A stretch of 64,000 nt of DNA from Halopseudomonas xiamenensis (GTDB lineage Bacteria; Pseudomonadota; Gammaproteobacteria; Pseudomonadales; Pseudomonadaceae), in assembly GCF_014219065.1 (NCBI RefSeq), contig NZ_JACLGO010000005.1, forward strand, positions 62,001-126,000. The letters are read 5' to 3'. The notes beneath the pieces are model-generated. The model was not told the DNA's origin. It searched no databases and worked only from the letters and a program-made list of their open reading frames with translations. The translations under genes were made by a program, and so were the position numbers. How positions within the stretch are numbered: the first letter of the stretch is position 1; every line of letters begins with the position of its first letter. Shown here one piece after another: positions 38,971 to 48,406 of this stretch.

Positions 38971-41376
38971 GTGAGCCAACTGTTTCCTCCCCAGACCACC
39001 CTCGACCAGCATGCCGAGCAGTGCCCGGCCTTCGCCCGCTGGCGCGCCGGGCATGGCGTACTGCAACATACACCGACAACCCAGGCCGCGGTCTACCGGC
39101 TGGCCCACCAGTTGCAACAGAGCCACCAGCAGCCCAGCCTGGAAAGTACCTATGACATGTTCAGCGCCCTGGACCGGCTGACCAGCGCCGGGCTCTGGCT
39201 GGTGGTACACATGACCTACGCCAAGCGCTGCCAGCCCGACGGTACGCCATTGCACGCGGAAGATTTCAAGCGCCAGCCCGAGGGCCATACCGGCGGCGCG
39301 CTGAACATGGTCCCCGCCTATGCCGCCTACCTGGCACTGAACAGCCTGACCGGCAGCACCCGCAGCTGGCTGATGGGCCAGGGCCATTGTGTGGCGGCGA
39401 TCGACGCGATCAACGTGCTCACCGGCAACCTGCATCCGGAACAGGCCCAGCGCTATACCAGCCAGAACGGACTGAACCAATTGCTGCAGGACTTCTACGG
39501 TTACGCCCAGTTGCCTGACGGTCGCCCGGCGGCACCGCTGGGCAGCCATGTCAATCCGTGGACCGCCGGCGGCATCATCGAAGGCGGCTACCTGGGCTTT
39601 GCCGAACTGCAGTATGCGCACATGCCGCTGCCCGGCGAGACCCTGGTGGCCTTTCTCTCCGACGGCGCCGCCGAGGAGCAGCGCGGCAGCGACTGGATTC
39701 CACGCTGGTGGCGGGCCGAGGACTGCGGCGCCGCGCTGCCGGTGATGATCGCCAACGGCCGGCGCATCGAACAGCGCACCGAGCTGGGCACCCAGCACGG
39801 CCTGGATGGCTTCGTCGAGCACCTGAGTCGCTGCGGCTTCGACCCGATCCGCTTCGATGGCCGCGACCCGGCGGCCTTCGTCTGCACCCTGTACGAGATG
39901 GAGCAGCGCCTGGCCCGACGCGTCTACGAATATCAACGCGGACTGCTGCAGTATCCGCTGCCGGTGCCCTACGCCATCGCCGAGACCACCAAGGGCTTCG
40001 GTTTCTATGGAGCTGACGAGAACGCCGCGCACAACCTGCCGCTCCCGGGCAACCCACGGCATGATGAGGCCTCCCGTTCGCTGTTCAACGAGCATGCCGC
40101 CCGCCTGTGGGTAGCGCCGGAGGAACTGCGCCAGGCCTGCAGCACCCTGAACAATCATGCCGGGCAACGCCCACTGGAGCGCGACCATCCACTGGCGCTG
40201 CGCCACCCCGAGGAGCCGCAGCTGCCGCAGGTCGAGTGGAACAGCGAGCGTGTCTCGCCGATGCAGGCGGTGGATCGGTTCTTCGTCGAGCTGGTGGCGG
40301 CCAACCCCGAGCTGCGACCCCGGGTCGGCAACCCTGACGAGCTGGCTAGCAACCGCCTGACCGGCGTACTCAAGGCCCTCAAGCACCGCGTATCGGAACC
40401 GGAGAATGAACTCGAGGCCATCGACGGCCAGATCATCACCGCGCTCAATGAGGAGGCCGTGGTCTCGGCCTGCCTGGCGAACAAGGCCGGGCTCAACCTG
40501 GTGGCCAGCTACGAGGCGTTCTGCGTGAAGATGCTCGGTGCGATACGCCAGGAGGTCATCTTCGCCCGCCACCAGAAGGAAGTCGGCCGCCCCGCCGGCT
40601 GGCTGGGCTTCCCGCTGATCGCCACCTCGCACACCTGGGAAAACGGCAAGAACGAGCAGTCGCACCAGGACACCACCTTCTGCGAGGCACTGCTCGGCGA
40701 GATGCACGATGTGATGCGGGTGATCTTCCCCGCCGACTACAACAGCACCCTGGCGGTACTGCCCTCGGTCTACCGCGAGCGCGGCCGGCTCAGCTGCATG
40801 GTCATCCCCAAGCGCGACCAGCCCGGCCGGCTGAGCGCCGAGCAGGCCCGGCAACTGGCCGACCAGGGCGCCCTGCTGCTGGAGGAGTACCAGGGCAGCG
40901 GCGAACCGCTGCTGCTGATCGCCAATGGCGCCTACCAGTTGGGAGAGATGCAGCGTGCTGCCGAGCGGCTGCGCGAACGCGGGCAGAGCTGGCAACTGGT
41001 CTATCTGCAGGAACCGGGGCGCTTCCGCGTGCCGCGGGACGAGCATGAAGCGGCACTCTGCGCCAGCCAGGCCGAGATAGAGGCACTGTTCCCCAGCGCC
41101 GTCAGCCGCCGGGTGATGCTCACCCATATGCGCTCGGAAGTGGCCCACGGGCATCTGGCCAACCTTTTCCCCGAGCTGAACAGCAGCCGCGTGCTCGGCT
41201 ACCGCAACCGCGGCGGCACCCTGGACGAGGCCGGCATGCTGTTCGCCAACCGTTGCAGTTGGGCCCATGCCGTGGCGGCGGCGGCCGAGGTCTGCGCGGT
41301 CGATCCGCTCAGCTGGTTGCACGAAGACGAACTGAGCGCGGTACGCGGCCAGTACAATCCGACCATCCTGCGCTGA
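38971..41376 (+). CDS. Divergent phosphoketolase (XFP superfamily) protein
   Basis: An 801-residue thiamine diphosphate enzyme of the phosphoketolase superfamily, which splits xylulose 5-phosphate or fructose 6-phosphate with phosphate to acetyl phosphate. The TPP motif is SDGAAEE (D231-G232) with N262-G some 30 residues later. Substrate-domain segments include EGHTGGALNMVPAY, a SHQD motif near H565 and a C-terminal VLGYRNRGGTLDEAGMLFANR. Several canonical phosphoketolase boxes are altered, so activity is not assured. The start is GTG 38971 (VSQLFPPQTTLDQHAE); ribosome-site support is weak (GGGG about 8 bases upstream). It converges on recJ with a 7-bp gap. Confidence 0.8.
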   Translation: MSQLFPPQTTLDQHAEQCPAFARWRAGHGVLQHTPTTQAAVYRLAHQLQQSHQQPSLESTYDMFSALDRLTSAGLWLVVHMTYAKRCQPDGTPLHAEDFKRQPEGHTGGALNMVPAYAAYLALNSLTGSTRSWLMGQGHCVAAIDAINVLTGNLHPEQAQRYTSQNGLNQLLQDFYGYAQLPDGRPAAPLGSHVNPWTAGGIIEGGYLGFAELQYAHMPLPGETLVAFLSDGAAEEQRGSDWIPRWWRAEDCGAALPVMIANGRRIEQRTELGTQHGLDGFVEHLSRCGFDPIRFDGRDPAAFVCTLYEMEQRLARRVYEYQRGLLQYPLPVPYAIAETTKGFGFYGADENAAHNLPLPGNPRHDEASRSLFNEHAARLWVAPEELRQACSTLNNHAGQRPLERDHPLALRHPEEPQLPQVEWNSERVSPMQAVDRFFVELVAANPELRPRVGNPDELASNRLTGVLKALKHRVSEPENELEAIDGQIITALNEEAVVSACLANKAGLNLVASYEAFCVKMLGAIRQEVIFARHQKEVGRPAGWLGFPLIATSHTWENGKNEQSHQDTTFCEALLGEMHDVMRVIFPADYNSTLAVLPSVYRERGRLSCMVIPKRDQPGRLSAEQARQLADQGALLLEEYQGSGEPLLLIANGAYQLGEMQRAAERLRERGQSWQLVYLQEPGRFRVPRDEHEAALCASQAEIEALFPSAVSRRVMLTHMRSEVAHGHLANLFPELNSSRVLGYRNRGGTLDEAGMLFANRCSWAHAVAAAAEVCAVDPLSWLHEDELSAVRGQYNPTILR

Positions 41377-41383
41377 ACCCGGC

Positions 41384-43102
41384 TCAGCAGGCCTGCAGAT
41401 GCCTGACCAGCAGCTGCAGGCTCTGCCGCCCGCGATACTCGTTGACGTCCAGGCTGTAGACCAGGCGCGCCCGGCGCACGTTCGGATCGGGCCAGACCTG
41501 TGGGTCGATATTGAAGGCAATGGCATCCAGCACCTCACTGCTGCCCGGCGGTTGCAGCACCATCTTCAGATGCCGCTCGCCGACCAGTCGCTGCTGGATC
41601 AGGGTGAATTCTCCATGGAAGCCCGGCTCGGGAAAATGCTGGCCCCAGGGCCCGGCCTCACGCAGCGCGGCTGCCAGTTGCAGATTGAACTCCTGCACTG
41701 CCAGCTCACCATCACAGACCAGCCGGCCGGTCAGGTCCTCGGCACACAGTTGCCGGCGTACCTCACGGTCGAAGGCCTGGCGGAACGCCTCGAAGTGCTC
41801 CGCCGGCAGTGACAGCCCGGCAGCCATGGCATGCCCACCGAACTTGCTGATCAGCCCCGGATTGCCCGCCGCCACCGCATCCAGCGCATCACGGATATGC
41901 AGACCGCTGACCGAGCGGGCCGAGCCCTTGATCTGCCCGTCCCCGGCATCGGCAAAGGCGATCACCGGACGGTGGTAGCGATCCTTAAGCCGCGAGGCGA
42001 GGATGCCGATCACCCCCTGGTGCCACTCGGCATCGAACAGGCACAGGCCGAAGGGCAGGTCGGCTTCCTGCAGCTCGGTGCTGTCGAGCATGGCCAGCGC
42101 CTGCTGCTGCATGTCCCGCTCGATGCTCTTGCGGTCACGGTTGAGGCTGTCCAGCTCCATGGCCATGTCCCGCGCCAGCTGCTCATCCCCGGTCAACAGG
42201 CATTCGATGCCCAGGCTCATGTCATCCAGCCGCCCGGCCGCATTCAGACGCGGCCCGATGATGAAACCCAGGTCGCTGGAAGCCAGGCGCTCAGCGGGAC
42301 GCCGGGCGACTTCCAGCAGCGCGCGGATACCCGGCCGGCAGCGCCCGGCGCGAATCCGCGCCAGCCCCTGGTGCACCAGGATGCGGTTGTTGGCATCCAG
42401 CGGCACCACGTCGGCCACGGTGCCGAGCGCCACCAGATCGAGCAGCTCGCCAAGATTCGGCTGCGGCCGCTGGGCGGTGAACCAGCCGCTGTCGCGCAGC
42501 GCCACACGCAAGGCCATCAACACATAGAAGATCACCCCGACCCCGGCAATCGACTTGCTGGGAAAGTCGCAACCGGGCTGGCTGGGATTGACGATGGCAT
42601 CGGCATCCGGCAACTGCTCGGCCGGCAGGTGATGGTCGGTCACCACTACCTTGAGTCCGGCGGCACGCGCCGCCGCCACGCCGTCGATGCTGGAGATGCC
42701 GTTATCCACGGTGACCAGCACATCGGGGCGCCGCGCCAGCGCCACCTCGACGATCTCCGGGGTCAGGCCGTAGCCGTATTCGAAGCGGTTGGGCACCAGG
42801 TAGTCGACCTGCGCCGCACCCAGCGCGCGCAGGCCGAGCACCGCGACGGTGCTGGCGGTGGCTCCGTCGCAATCGAAGTCGCCGACCACCAGGATCGACT
42901 GGCGCTGCTGCAGCGCTTCGCGCAATACCGCCACCGCCTGATCCATGCCCTTGAACAGTTGCCACGGCAACAGCGCCTGCAGGCTGCGATCCAGTTCCGC
43001 CGCGCTGCGCACGCCGCGCGCGGCATACAGACGGGTCAGCAGCGGTGGCAGGTCACCCAGGTCGGGCAGTTCATCAGGCAGGACACGGGACTCGATGCGC
43101 AT
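41384..43102 (-). CDS. recJ: RecJ, single-stranded-DNA 5'-3' exonuclease
   Basis: A 572-residue DHH-family exonuclease acting in recombination and mismatch repair. Motif I is VVGDFDCDGATAS, the DHH motif is D156-H157-H158 in VVTDHHLPAEQ, and the DHHA1 part contains SARSVSGLHIRDALDAV and KFGGHAMAAGLSL. ATG 43102 (MRIESRVLPDELP) is chosen over a longer open frame overlapping yaeQ. It lies 5 bp downstream of yaeQ. Confidence 0.96.
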   Translation of the reverse strand: MRIESRVLPDELPDLGDLPPLLTRLYAARGVRSAAELDRSLQALLPWQLFKGMDQAVAVLREALQQRQSILVVGDFDCDGATASTVAVLGLRALGAAQVDYLVPNRFEYGYGLTPEIVEVALARRPDVLVTVDNGISSIDGVAAARAAGLKVVVTDHHLPAEQLPDADAIVNPSQPGCDFPSKSIAGVGVIFYVLMALRVALRDSGWFTAQRPQPNLGELLDLVALGTVADVVPLDANNRILVHQGLARIRAGRCRPGIRALLEVARRPAERLASSDLGFIIGPRLNAAGRLDDMSLGIECLLTGDEQLARDMAMELDSLNRDRKSIERDMQQQALAMLDSTELQEADLPFGLCLFDAEWHQGVIGILASRLKDRYHRPVIAFADAGDGQIKGSARSVSGLHIRDALDAVAAGNPGLISKFGGHAMAAGLSLPAEHFEAFRQAFDREVRRQLCAEDLTGRLVCDGELAVQEFNLQLAAALREAGPWGQHFPEPGFHGEFTLIQQRLVGERHLKMVLQPPGSSEVLDAIAFNIDPQVWPDPNVRRARLVYSLDVNEYRGRQSLQLLVRHLQAC

Positions 43103-43107
43103 GGGAC

Positions 43108-43647
43108 TCAGCGTTCCCCCAACAGCCATTCGAGGGCCAATTCATGCTGGGTATCGGCATCGCTGACATAGAGCACGCCATCGCTGATCATCACGCTCCA
43201 GTCGATGCTGCGCCCCAGCTCGCCGGCCAGCGCATCCAGGGGCGCCTGGGGCAGCACGGCGATGCTCAGGTTGCTCAGCTGCGCCACCGTCGGCACCACC
43301 TTGCCGGCCCAGACGCGGTTGTTGCCATACACCAGCAACGAGCAGCGCTCGGCGCGGCGCGAGCCGGTGGTCAGCCGCTCCGCATCGGGCTGGCCGACAT
43401 CGATCCAGTGCTCGATGCGATCATCCAGGCTCTTCTGCCACAGCGCCGGCTCATCCACCTCCGACAGACCGCGACCGAACGCCAGGCGCTCCTGATACCA
43501 CAGCGCATAGGCGAGAATCCGCGCCGCCAGGCGCTGCCCGGTTTCCGACGGATGCCGCGCCACGGTCAGGCGCAGGTTCTCGTATACGCCGCGGTCGGTA
43601 TCGGTGAGGTTCAGCTGGACCTTGCAGGGAATGGACTGGAGCGCCAT
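43108..43647 (-). CDS. YaeQ family protein
   Basis: A 179-residue protein with the YaeQ N-terminus MALQSIPCKVQLNLTDTDRG, the central RHPSETGQRLAARILAYALWY and LSEVDEPALWQKSLDDRIEHWIDVGQP. YaeQ has a PD-(D/E)XK nuclease-like fold and was linked to RfaH suppression, but its biochemical role is unknown. ATG 43647 lies downstream of GGAACATCCG, and the gene is 5 bp upstream of recJ, suggesting one transcript. Confidence 0.92.
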   Translation of the reverse strand: MALQSIPCKVQLNLTDTDRGVYENLRLTVARHPSETGQRLAARILAYALWYQERLAFGRGLSEVDEPALWQKSLDDRIEHWIDVGQPDAERLTTGSRRAERCSLLVYGNNRVWAGKVVPTVAQLSNLSIAVLPQAPLDALAGELGRSIDWSVMISDGVLYVSDADTQHELALEWLLGER

Positions 43648-43720
43648 GGCAGCGGATGTTCCTGATTCAGACGGGCCGGCAGTGTAACGCAAAACCACCG
43701 TGCCCGTCCGACTGCGGCAC

Positions 43721-44209
43721 TCACCCGTCGTCACGCTCCTTGGGCTCGATGATGTGCGGCAGTACCTGGAGGATGAACAGCATCAACAGGGTCGCCAGTA
43801 CCGCCGTGGCTTCCAGGCCCAGGCCGACACAGACGCCGACCGCGGCGGTCATCCACACCCCGGCGGCGGTGGTCAGGCCCTTGACCTCGTTCATCCTGCC
43901 ACCCTTGATGATGGTACCGACGCCGAGAAAGCCGATGCCAGCGACTATACCCTGCACTACCCGGCTCAGGGCGTCGTCCTCCGCACCGATCAGCACGAAG
44001 CCGATCACGAACAGTGCCGAGCCGGTGCATACCAGCATGTGCGTGCGTATCCCCGCCGCCTTGCCGTGGGTTTCGCGCTCATAGCCGAGCAGCCCACCGA
44101 GCAGGGCCGCCAGCAGCAGGCGCAGGCTGACACGGGTCGCCTGCTCCACATCGGTGAGATCGGAAAACTCACTGACCAGGGTGGTCAGAATGACTTGTGA
44201 GACATCCAT
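43721..44209 (-). CDS. MgtC/SapB family membrane protein
   Basis: A 162-residue MgtC-like protein with about four TM helices. It shows LLLAALLGGLLGYERETHGKAAGIRTHMLV and GIGFLGVGTIIKGG, the family signatures. It lacks the C-terminal ACT-like domain of long MgtC proteins. Relatives act in Mg2+ limitation and in inhibiting F-ATPase, but short forms are poorly characterised. Its start lies inside opgH (41-bp overlap) with no clear ribosome site, so a later start is possible. Confidence 0.88.
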   Translation of the reverse strand: MDVSQVILTTLVSEFSDLTDVEQATRVSLRLLLAALLGGLLGYERETHGKAAGIRTHMLVCTGSALFVIGFVLIGAEDDALSRVVQGIVAGIGFLGVGTIIKGGRMNEVKGLTTAAGVWMTAAVGVCVGLGLEATAVLATLLMLFILQVLPHIIEPKERDDG

Positions 44210-46406
44210 CGGCCGGTACCCGTGTTATCCGCTGTTTGCGCTGCCCATCGAGCAGCATGACCGGCGACACCGGACCAGCCGGGCCGCCTTGCACTTCCCG
44301 CACCGGGCGGCGCACTATCTGCTGCAACAGCAGGCGCCCCCATACCGATTGCGGCTGCGCCCGCCAGACCTGCCGATGCAGGTGCGCCATGGCCTCGCCA
44401 TCCTGCGCCAGCAGGCTCAGTTCCTGATGCGTGAGACTATCCGGCCCGCGCTCCAGGCAATGCTGGCAGAGCGTATCCAGCCGTTGCCGGCGCAACCCGC
44501 CGCGCCCGCGACGGCCCAGCGCCACCTGCAGGGCATTGTGTCGCGGGTCGATCACCGACTCGCAGAAGCCGGGCTGCTGTGTACCGGCCAGCGGATTGTG
44601 CGCGAGTTCTTCCAGCAGCGTCGCGCCATGCACTTCCTCTGCGGTCATCAGCCAGCCATGGCGTTTCAGTCGCTGCCCCAGTTGTACCCTGCTCAACACC
44701 ACGGAAATCGGCGCGGCGAAGATCAATGGCAACGCCACCGGCAACGACCAATAGAAGAACATGGGTTTCAGCCACAGCGCGAACAGCGCCCAACCCAGCC
44801 CGAGGATCGAGCCCGGTGCCTGGTAGATGAACGCCTTGAGCCAGCCGGTCTCGCTGGTGCGGTTCTGGCCGGCCCAGCGCAGGTTGATATTGAGCAGCGC
44901 CTCGGCGACATAGCGCGAATGCGAGAGCATGCGGATCGGCGCCAACAGCGCGGAAATCAGTATCTCCAGCAACACGCTGCCAAACAACCGCAGGAATCCG
45001 CCGAAGGCCCGCAACCGCCGGCTCAGGGCAGCATCGGCCAGGCCTAGGAACTTGGGCAGGAACAGCAGTGCCAGGGTACAGGCGACCAGGCTCCCCGCCC
45101 GGAACGGCTGCCATTGCGGCCACAGCGGATACAATTGGTGCGGGTCGGGAAAATAGTTGATCGGCCACAGCACCAGACGGGTGGTGGCGATGGTGGTCAA
45201 CACCAGGAACGCCAGCCACAGCGGCGAGGCCAGGTAGGACATAATGCCGTTGAGCAGCGCCAGGCGGTGGGCGAACCTGAGCTTGCGGCTGCGCAGCAGC
45301 AGCCACAGATGCTGCATGTTGCCCTTGACCCAGCGCCGGTCGCGGGTCAGCTCGTCGACCAGCGAGGGCGGTGACTCCTCCCAGCTGTCGCGCAGCCCCG
45401 GCTCCAGCCAGACCTCGTAGCCGGCCCGCCCAAGGTAGGCCGCCTCGACGAAGTCATGACTCATGATCGGCCCGCGGAACAACCCCCAGCCTGGCAGCTT
45501 GCGCAGGCCGCAATGGGCCATGAACGGCTGGATACGCAGGATCGCGTTGTGGCCCCAGAAGGCCGCCTCGCCCAGTTGCACCGCCGCCAGGCCGGTGCTG
45601 AACAAGGGGCCGTACAGCTGGCTGGAGAATTGCTGCACCCGGGCGAACAGCGAGCGGCCGTTGAGCAGTTCCGGGCTACTCTGCAGGATGCCCACCGCCG
45701 GATGCCGCTGCATCAGCTGGACCATGCGCACCAGGGTATCGCCGGCCATCAGGCTGTCGGCGTCGAGCACCACCATGTACTGATAGCCCCGCCCCCAGCG
45801 GCGCAGGAAATCGGCGACATTGCCGCTCTTGTAGTTCAGGTTGACCTGGCGGCGACGATAGAACAGCCGTCCCGCCGCGCCCAGCTGCCGCACCAGACGA
45901 GACCAGGCGGCCTGTTCCTGCAGCCATATGTCCGGGTCGCGGCTGTCGGACAGGATGAAGAAATCGAAGTGCTCGAGCTGGCCAGTGCGCTCCAGGCTGC
46001 GGTACACCGCGCTCAGGCCGCCCAGGCTGCGTTCGATCGGCTCATGGTAGATCGGCATCAGGATGGCGGTACGTGCCAGCGGCGTTGCCGCCAGGGTGTC
46101 GGCATCCTGCTGGCGCAGCAGCGAATGCCGATCCCCACCCAGGCGGCGCAGGACGAATCCGGCCACGGCGATCCAGAAGCCGAAGGAGATCCAGGCAAAC
46201 AGGATGGCGAACAGCACCAGCATGCCGATCTCCACCCCATTGCCACCCTGGTAGGGCAGCACCGAGAGCATGAACCAACTGGCCAGCAGCGTCTGCCCAC
46301 CGACCAGCAACAACAGGATACTGCGGCGCAGCAGGGCGGCCAGTCGCCAACGGCGGCGGGAAGCGGCCAGATCGACCGTCTTGGCAACCCCGGTGCGGGT
46401 CAGCAT
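44169..46406 (-). CDS. opgH: OpgH (MdoH), glucans biosynthesis glucosyltransferase H
   Basis: A 745-residue inner-membrane GT2 glucosyltransferase that polymerises the beta-1,2 backbone of osmoregulated periplasmic glucans from UDP-glucose. Catalytic features are MPIYHEPIERSLGGL, VVLDADSLMAGD (DxD) and the acceptor region RDRRWVKGNMQH. At least six TM helices flank the GT domain. It starts at ATG 46406 (MLTRTGVAKTVDLA), directly at the first TM, so it lacks the cytoplasmic N-terminal domain of about 100 residues seen in many OpgH proteins; a similar segment is encoded by the preceding small frame, joined by TGATG. Confidence 0.92.
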   Translation of the reverse strand: MLTRTGVAKTVDLAASRRRWRLAALLRRSILLLLVGGQTLLASWFMLSVLPYQGGNGVEIGMLVLFAILFAWISFGFWIAVAGFVLRRLGGDRHSLLRQQDADTLAATPLARTAILMPIYHEPIERSLGGLSAVYRSLERTGQLEHFDFFILSDSRDPDIWLQEQAAWSRLVRQLGAAGRLFYRRRQVNLNYKSGNVADFLRRWGRGYQYMVVLDADSLMAGDTLVRMVQLMQRHPAVGILQSSPELLNGRSLFARVQQFSSQLYGPLFSTGLAAVQLGEAAFWGHNAILRIQPFMAHCGLRKLPGWGLFRGPIMSHDFVEAAYLGRAGYEVWLEPGLRDSWEESPPSLVDELTRDRRWVKGNMQHLWLLLRSRKLRFAHRLALLNGIMSYLASPLWLAFLVLTTIATTRLVLWPINYFPDPHQLYPLWPQWQPFRAGSLVACTLALLFLPKFLGLADAALSRRLRAFGGFLRLFGSVLLEILISALLAPIRMLSHSRYVAEALLNINLRWAGQNRTSETGWLKAFIYQAPGSILGLGWALFALWLKPMFFYWSLPVALPLIFAAPISVVLSRVQLGQRLKRHGWLMTAEEVHGATLLEELAHNPLAGTQQPGFCESVIDPRHNALQVALGRRGRGGLRRQRLDTLCQHCLERGPDSLTHQELSLLAQDGEAMAHLHRQVWRAQPQSVWGRLLLQQIVRRPVREVQGGPAGPVSPVMLLDGQRKQRITRVPADGCLTSHSDHPGQ

Positions 46407-46672
46407 CAGTAGTCTCCGTAGGCGATGCTGCCGCGCTGCAGCGCTGGTGCCAGCGGCGGGCAACGCAGCTGCGCGGGCGGGGGTTCCGGCAACATGCCGC
46501 GCTGGCGCAGCAGCTGCAGGCTGGCGCCGAACAAGTCCGCCTGCTGCGCGGCAATGCTGTCGGCCAGCGCCTGCAGCGCCGCCTGCTGCAGCTGCGGCGT
46601 CAGTGTCCAGCCGGCCCAGCGCAGCCAGGCCAGAATACGCCGCAGGGCTTGCTCAGAGGGGGTGGCGCGCAT
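46406..46672 (-). CDS. Small protein between opgG and opgH, resembling a detached OpgH N-terminus
   Basis: An 88-residue frame (MRATPSEQALRRILAWLRWAG...) that ends with PLAPALQRGSIAYGDY. This ending resembles the APAL-R-SSI-P-PW stretch that in full-length pseudomonad OpgH leads into the first TM region. Its stop overlaps the opgH start (TGATG) and it begins 13 bp after opgG. It is either a real separate subunit or the result of a frameshift in opgH. E. coli OpgH uses its N-terminus to bind FtsZ; a like role here is only a guess. Confidence 0.65.
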   Translation of the reverse strand: MRATPSEQALRRILAWLRWAGWTLTPQLQQAALQALADSIAAQQADLFGASLQLLRQRGMLPEPPPAQLRCPPLAPALQRGSIAYGDY

Positions 46673-46684
46673 AGTGTTCGCTCA

Positions 46685-48229
46685 TCATTGGATGACCTTC
46701 AGCACATCGCTGTCCGGCATCAATTGGTAGGTCCAGGTTTCGCTCAGGGTCTGCTCACCCTCGTGCAGGAAGGCGCGGATCGACAGCGGCCGGTTGGCCG
46801 CCGGACGCACCAGCATGGATAGCCGCCAGCGTTCGAGCGCGGGGATGTACTCGACGAAATGCTCCAGCAGTTCGCCCTCCTCCAGCGCCGTCACCTGCCC
46901 AGCCACCGGCGCATCCGCGGCCAGCTTGTCCAGCGGGCCACCGGCAAAATCGACGATCACCCGCACCGCTCCCTTGGCATTGCCGCCACCGATGCGGGTG
47001 CCGTCGCCGAGAAAGCTGTCCACCGCCTGGGCCATGGGGTTGCGCGCCAGCTCGGCATTGCCGAAGCGCACACGGTAAGCATAGCTGTAGGACTGCTGGT
47101 CCTGCAGTTTGCCCTCCGGGGTCCAGAACGCGACTATGTTGTCGTTGGTCTCGTCCGGGGTCGGCAGCTGGGTCAGCACCACATGGCCCTTGCCCCAGTC
47201 ACCGCTGGGCTCGACCCAGGCACTGGGCCGCGTGCCATAGTGGGCTTCCGGATCCATGTAGCTGGCGAAGCCGGTATCGCGCTGCAGCAGGCCGAAGCCC
47301 TTCAGCTGCTGGGTGGCGAAGTAGTCCATGCTCAGTGCCGCCGGGTTGTTCAGCGGGCGCCACAGCCATTCGTCGCTGCTGCCATCATGCACCAGCAGGC
47401 CGTCGGAATCATGCACCTCCGGGCGCCACTCGCCATCCGGGCGCAGGGTGTTCTCACCGTAGTAGAACATGCTGGTCAAGGGCGCCACGCCGGCCAGCTC
47501 GATGCGCTGGCGCGGGAACAGCACCGACTTGACCTCCAGCACGGTTTCGTCACCTGGAGTGACCTCGAACTGGTAGGCCCCGGCCAGACTCTTGCCATCG
47601 AGCAGGCCGTAGAAGGTAAAACTCTTGGCGTCGGCCTTGGGCTTCTCCAGCCAGAACTCTACGAAGGCGGGAAACTCCTCACCACTGGGCAGGCCGGTAT
47701 TGACCGCCACGCCGCGCCCGGACAGGCCGAAATTGTTGTGCCGACCGACCGCGCGGTAATAGCTGGCCCCGGCAAATACCAGGAACTGATTCTGCACATC
47801 CGGTGCGCTGAACGGGAAGGTCAGCTTGAACCCGGCATAACCCAGGTCGACCGGCAGCAGCTTCTCGATCTCGCTGTTGGGATAGCTGAACTGGTTCTTG
47901 TCGAAGCTCAGTGGCTCGGCCTGATCACCATCGACGATATGGATATCCACCGCATGCTGGTAGAACAGCCCCGGCGGGATCAGCATCAGGTTGAACGCCG
48001 CCCCCTCTTCACGCCACAGGCTGCTCTCGGGCTTGAAGCGGATACCCTGGTAGTCGTGATAGCTCAATTCCTGCAGGAACCGGGGCACCTGCTCCGGCGC
48101 CTGCCAGTCGCTGCCCGCCAGCCTCTCGGCCTTGTCGACCACCGTCTGGAAGTCGAACGGCTCAGCCCACGCCGTCATCGGCAACAGGCACAGCAGGGGA
48201 TACACCAGGCGCTTCAGATCCATCGTCAT
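46685..48229 (-). CDS. opgG: OpgG (MdoG), periplasmic glucan branching protein
   Basis: A 514-residue periplasmic protein needed for synthesis and beta-1,6 branching of osmoregulated periplasmic glucans. A signal peptide spans about 1-22 (LLCLLPMTAWA). Family motifs are GIRFKPESSLWREEGAAFNLMLI, FLVFAGASYYRAVGR and YYGENTLRPDGEWRPEVHDSDGL. Two ATGs at 48229 and 48223 are possible. It heads an opgG-small frame-opgH transcript; the 177-bp gap upstream to exoD presumably holds its promoter, but I cannot assign one. Confidence 0.95.
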   Translation of the reverse strand: MTMDLKRLVYPLLCLLPMTAWAEPFDFQTVVDKAERLAGSDWQAPEQVPRFLQELSYHDYQGIRFKPESSLWREEGAAFNLMLIPPGLFYQHAVDIHIVDGDQAEPLSFDKNQFSYPNSEIEKLLPVDLGYAGFKLTFPFSAPDVQNQFLVFAGASYYRAVGRHNNFGLSGRGVAVNTGLPSGEEFPAFVEFWLEKPKADAKSFTFYGLLDGKSLAGAYQFEVTPGDETVLEVKSVLFPRQRIELAGVAPLTSMFYYGENTLRPDGEWRPEVHDSDGLLVHDGSSDEWLWRPLNNPAALSMDYFATQQLKGFGLLQRDTGFASYMDPEAHYGTRPSAWVEPSGDWGKGHVVLTQLPTPDETNDNIVAFWTPEGKLQDQQSYSYAYRVRFGNAELARNPMAQAVDSFLGDGTRIGGGNAKGAVRVIVDFAGGPLDKLAADAPVAGQVTALEEGELLEHFVEYIPALERWRLSMLVRPAANRPLSIRAFLHEGEQTLSETWTYQLMPDSDVLKVIQ

Positions 48230-48406
48230 TCTGCTATCTCCACAGGCGGTGAACAGTGGCGGTCGTTACGTAACGGCACTGAGTATTTAGTGTCACCAGG
48301 CGTGAAGACAGTTCCACCTAACGATCATGCCGCCATCGGCACCCCGAATCATGACAGTCCGCAGCGGCGTGATCGTTCCCTCTTCCGGCGCTGCGCGACT
48401 TTCACG

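Noticed and set aside
38956-41538. 860-codon minus-strand frame opposite the phosphoketolase-like gene
   Set aside because: The plus strand has TPP-enzyme motifs in order; the minus frame has none.
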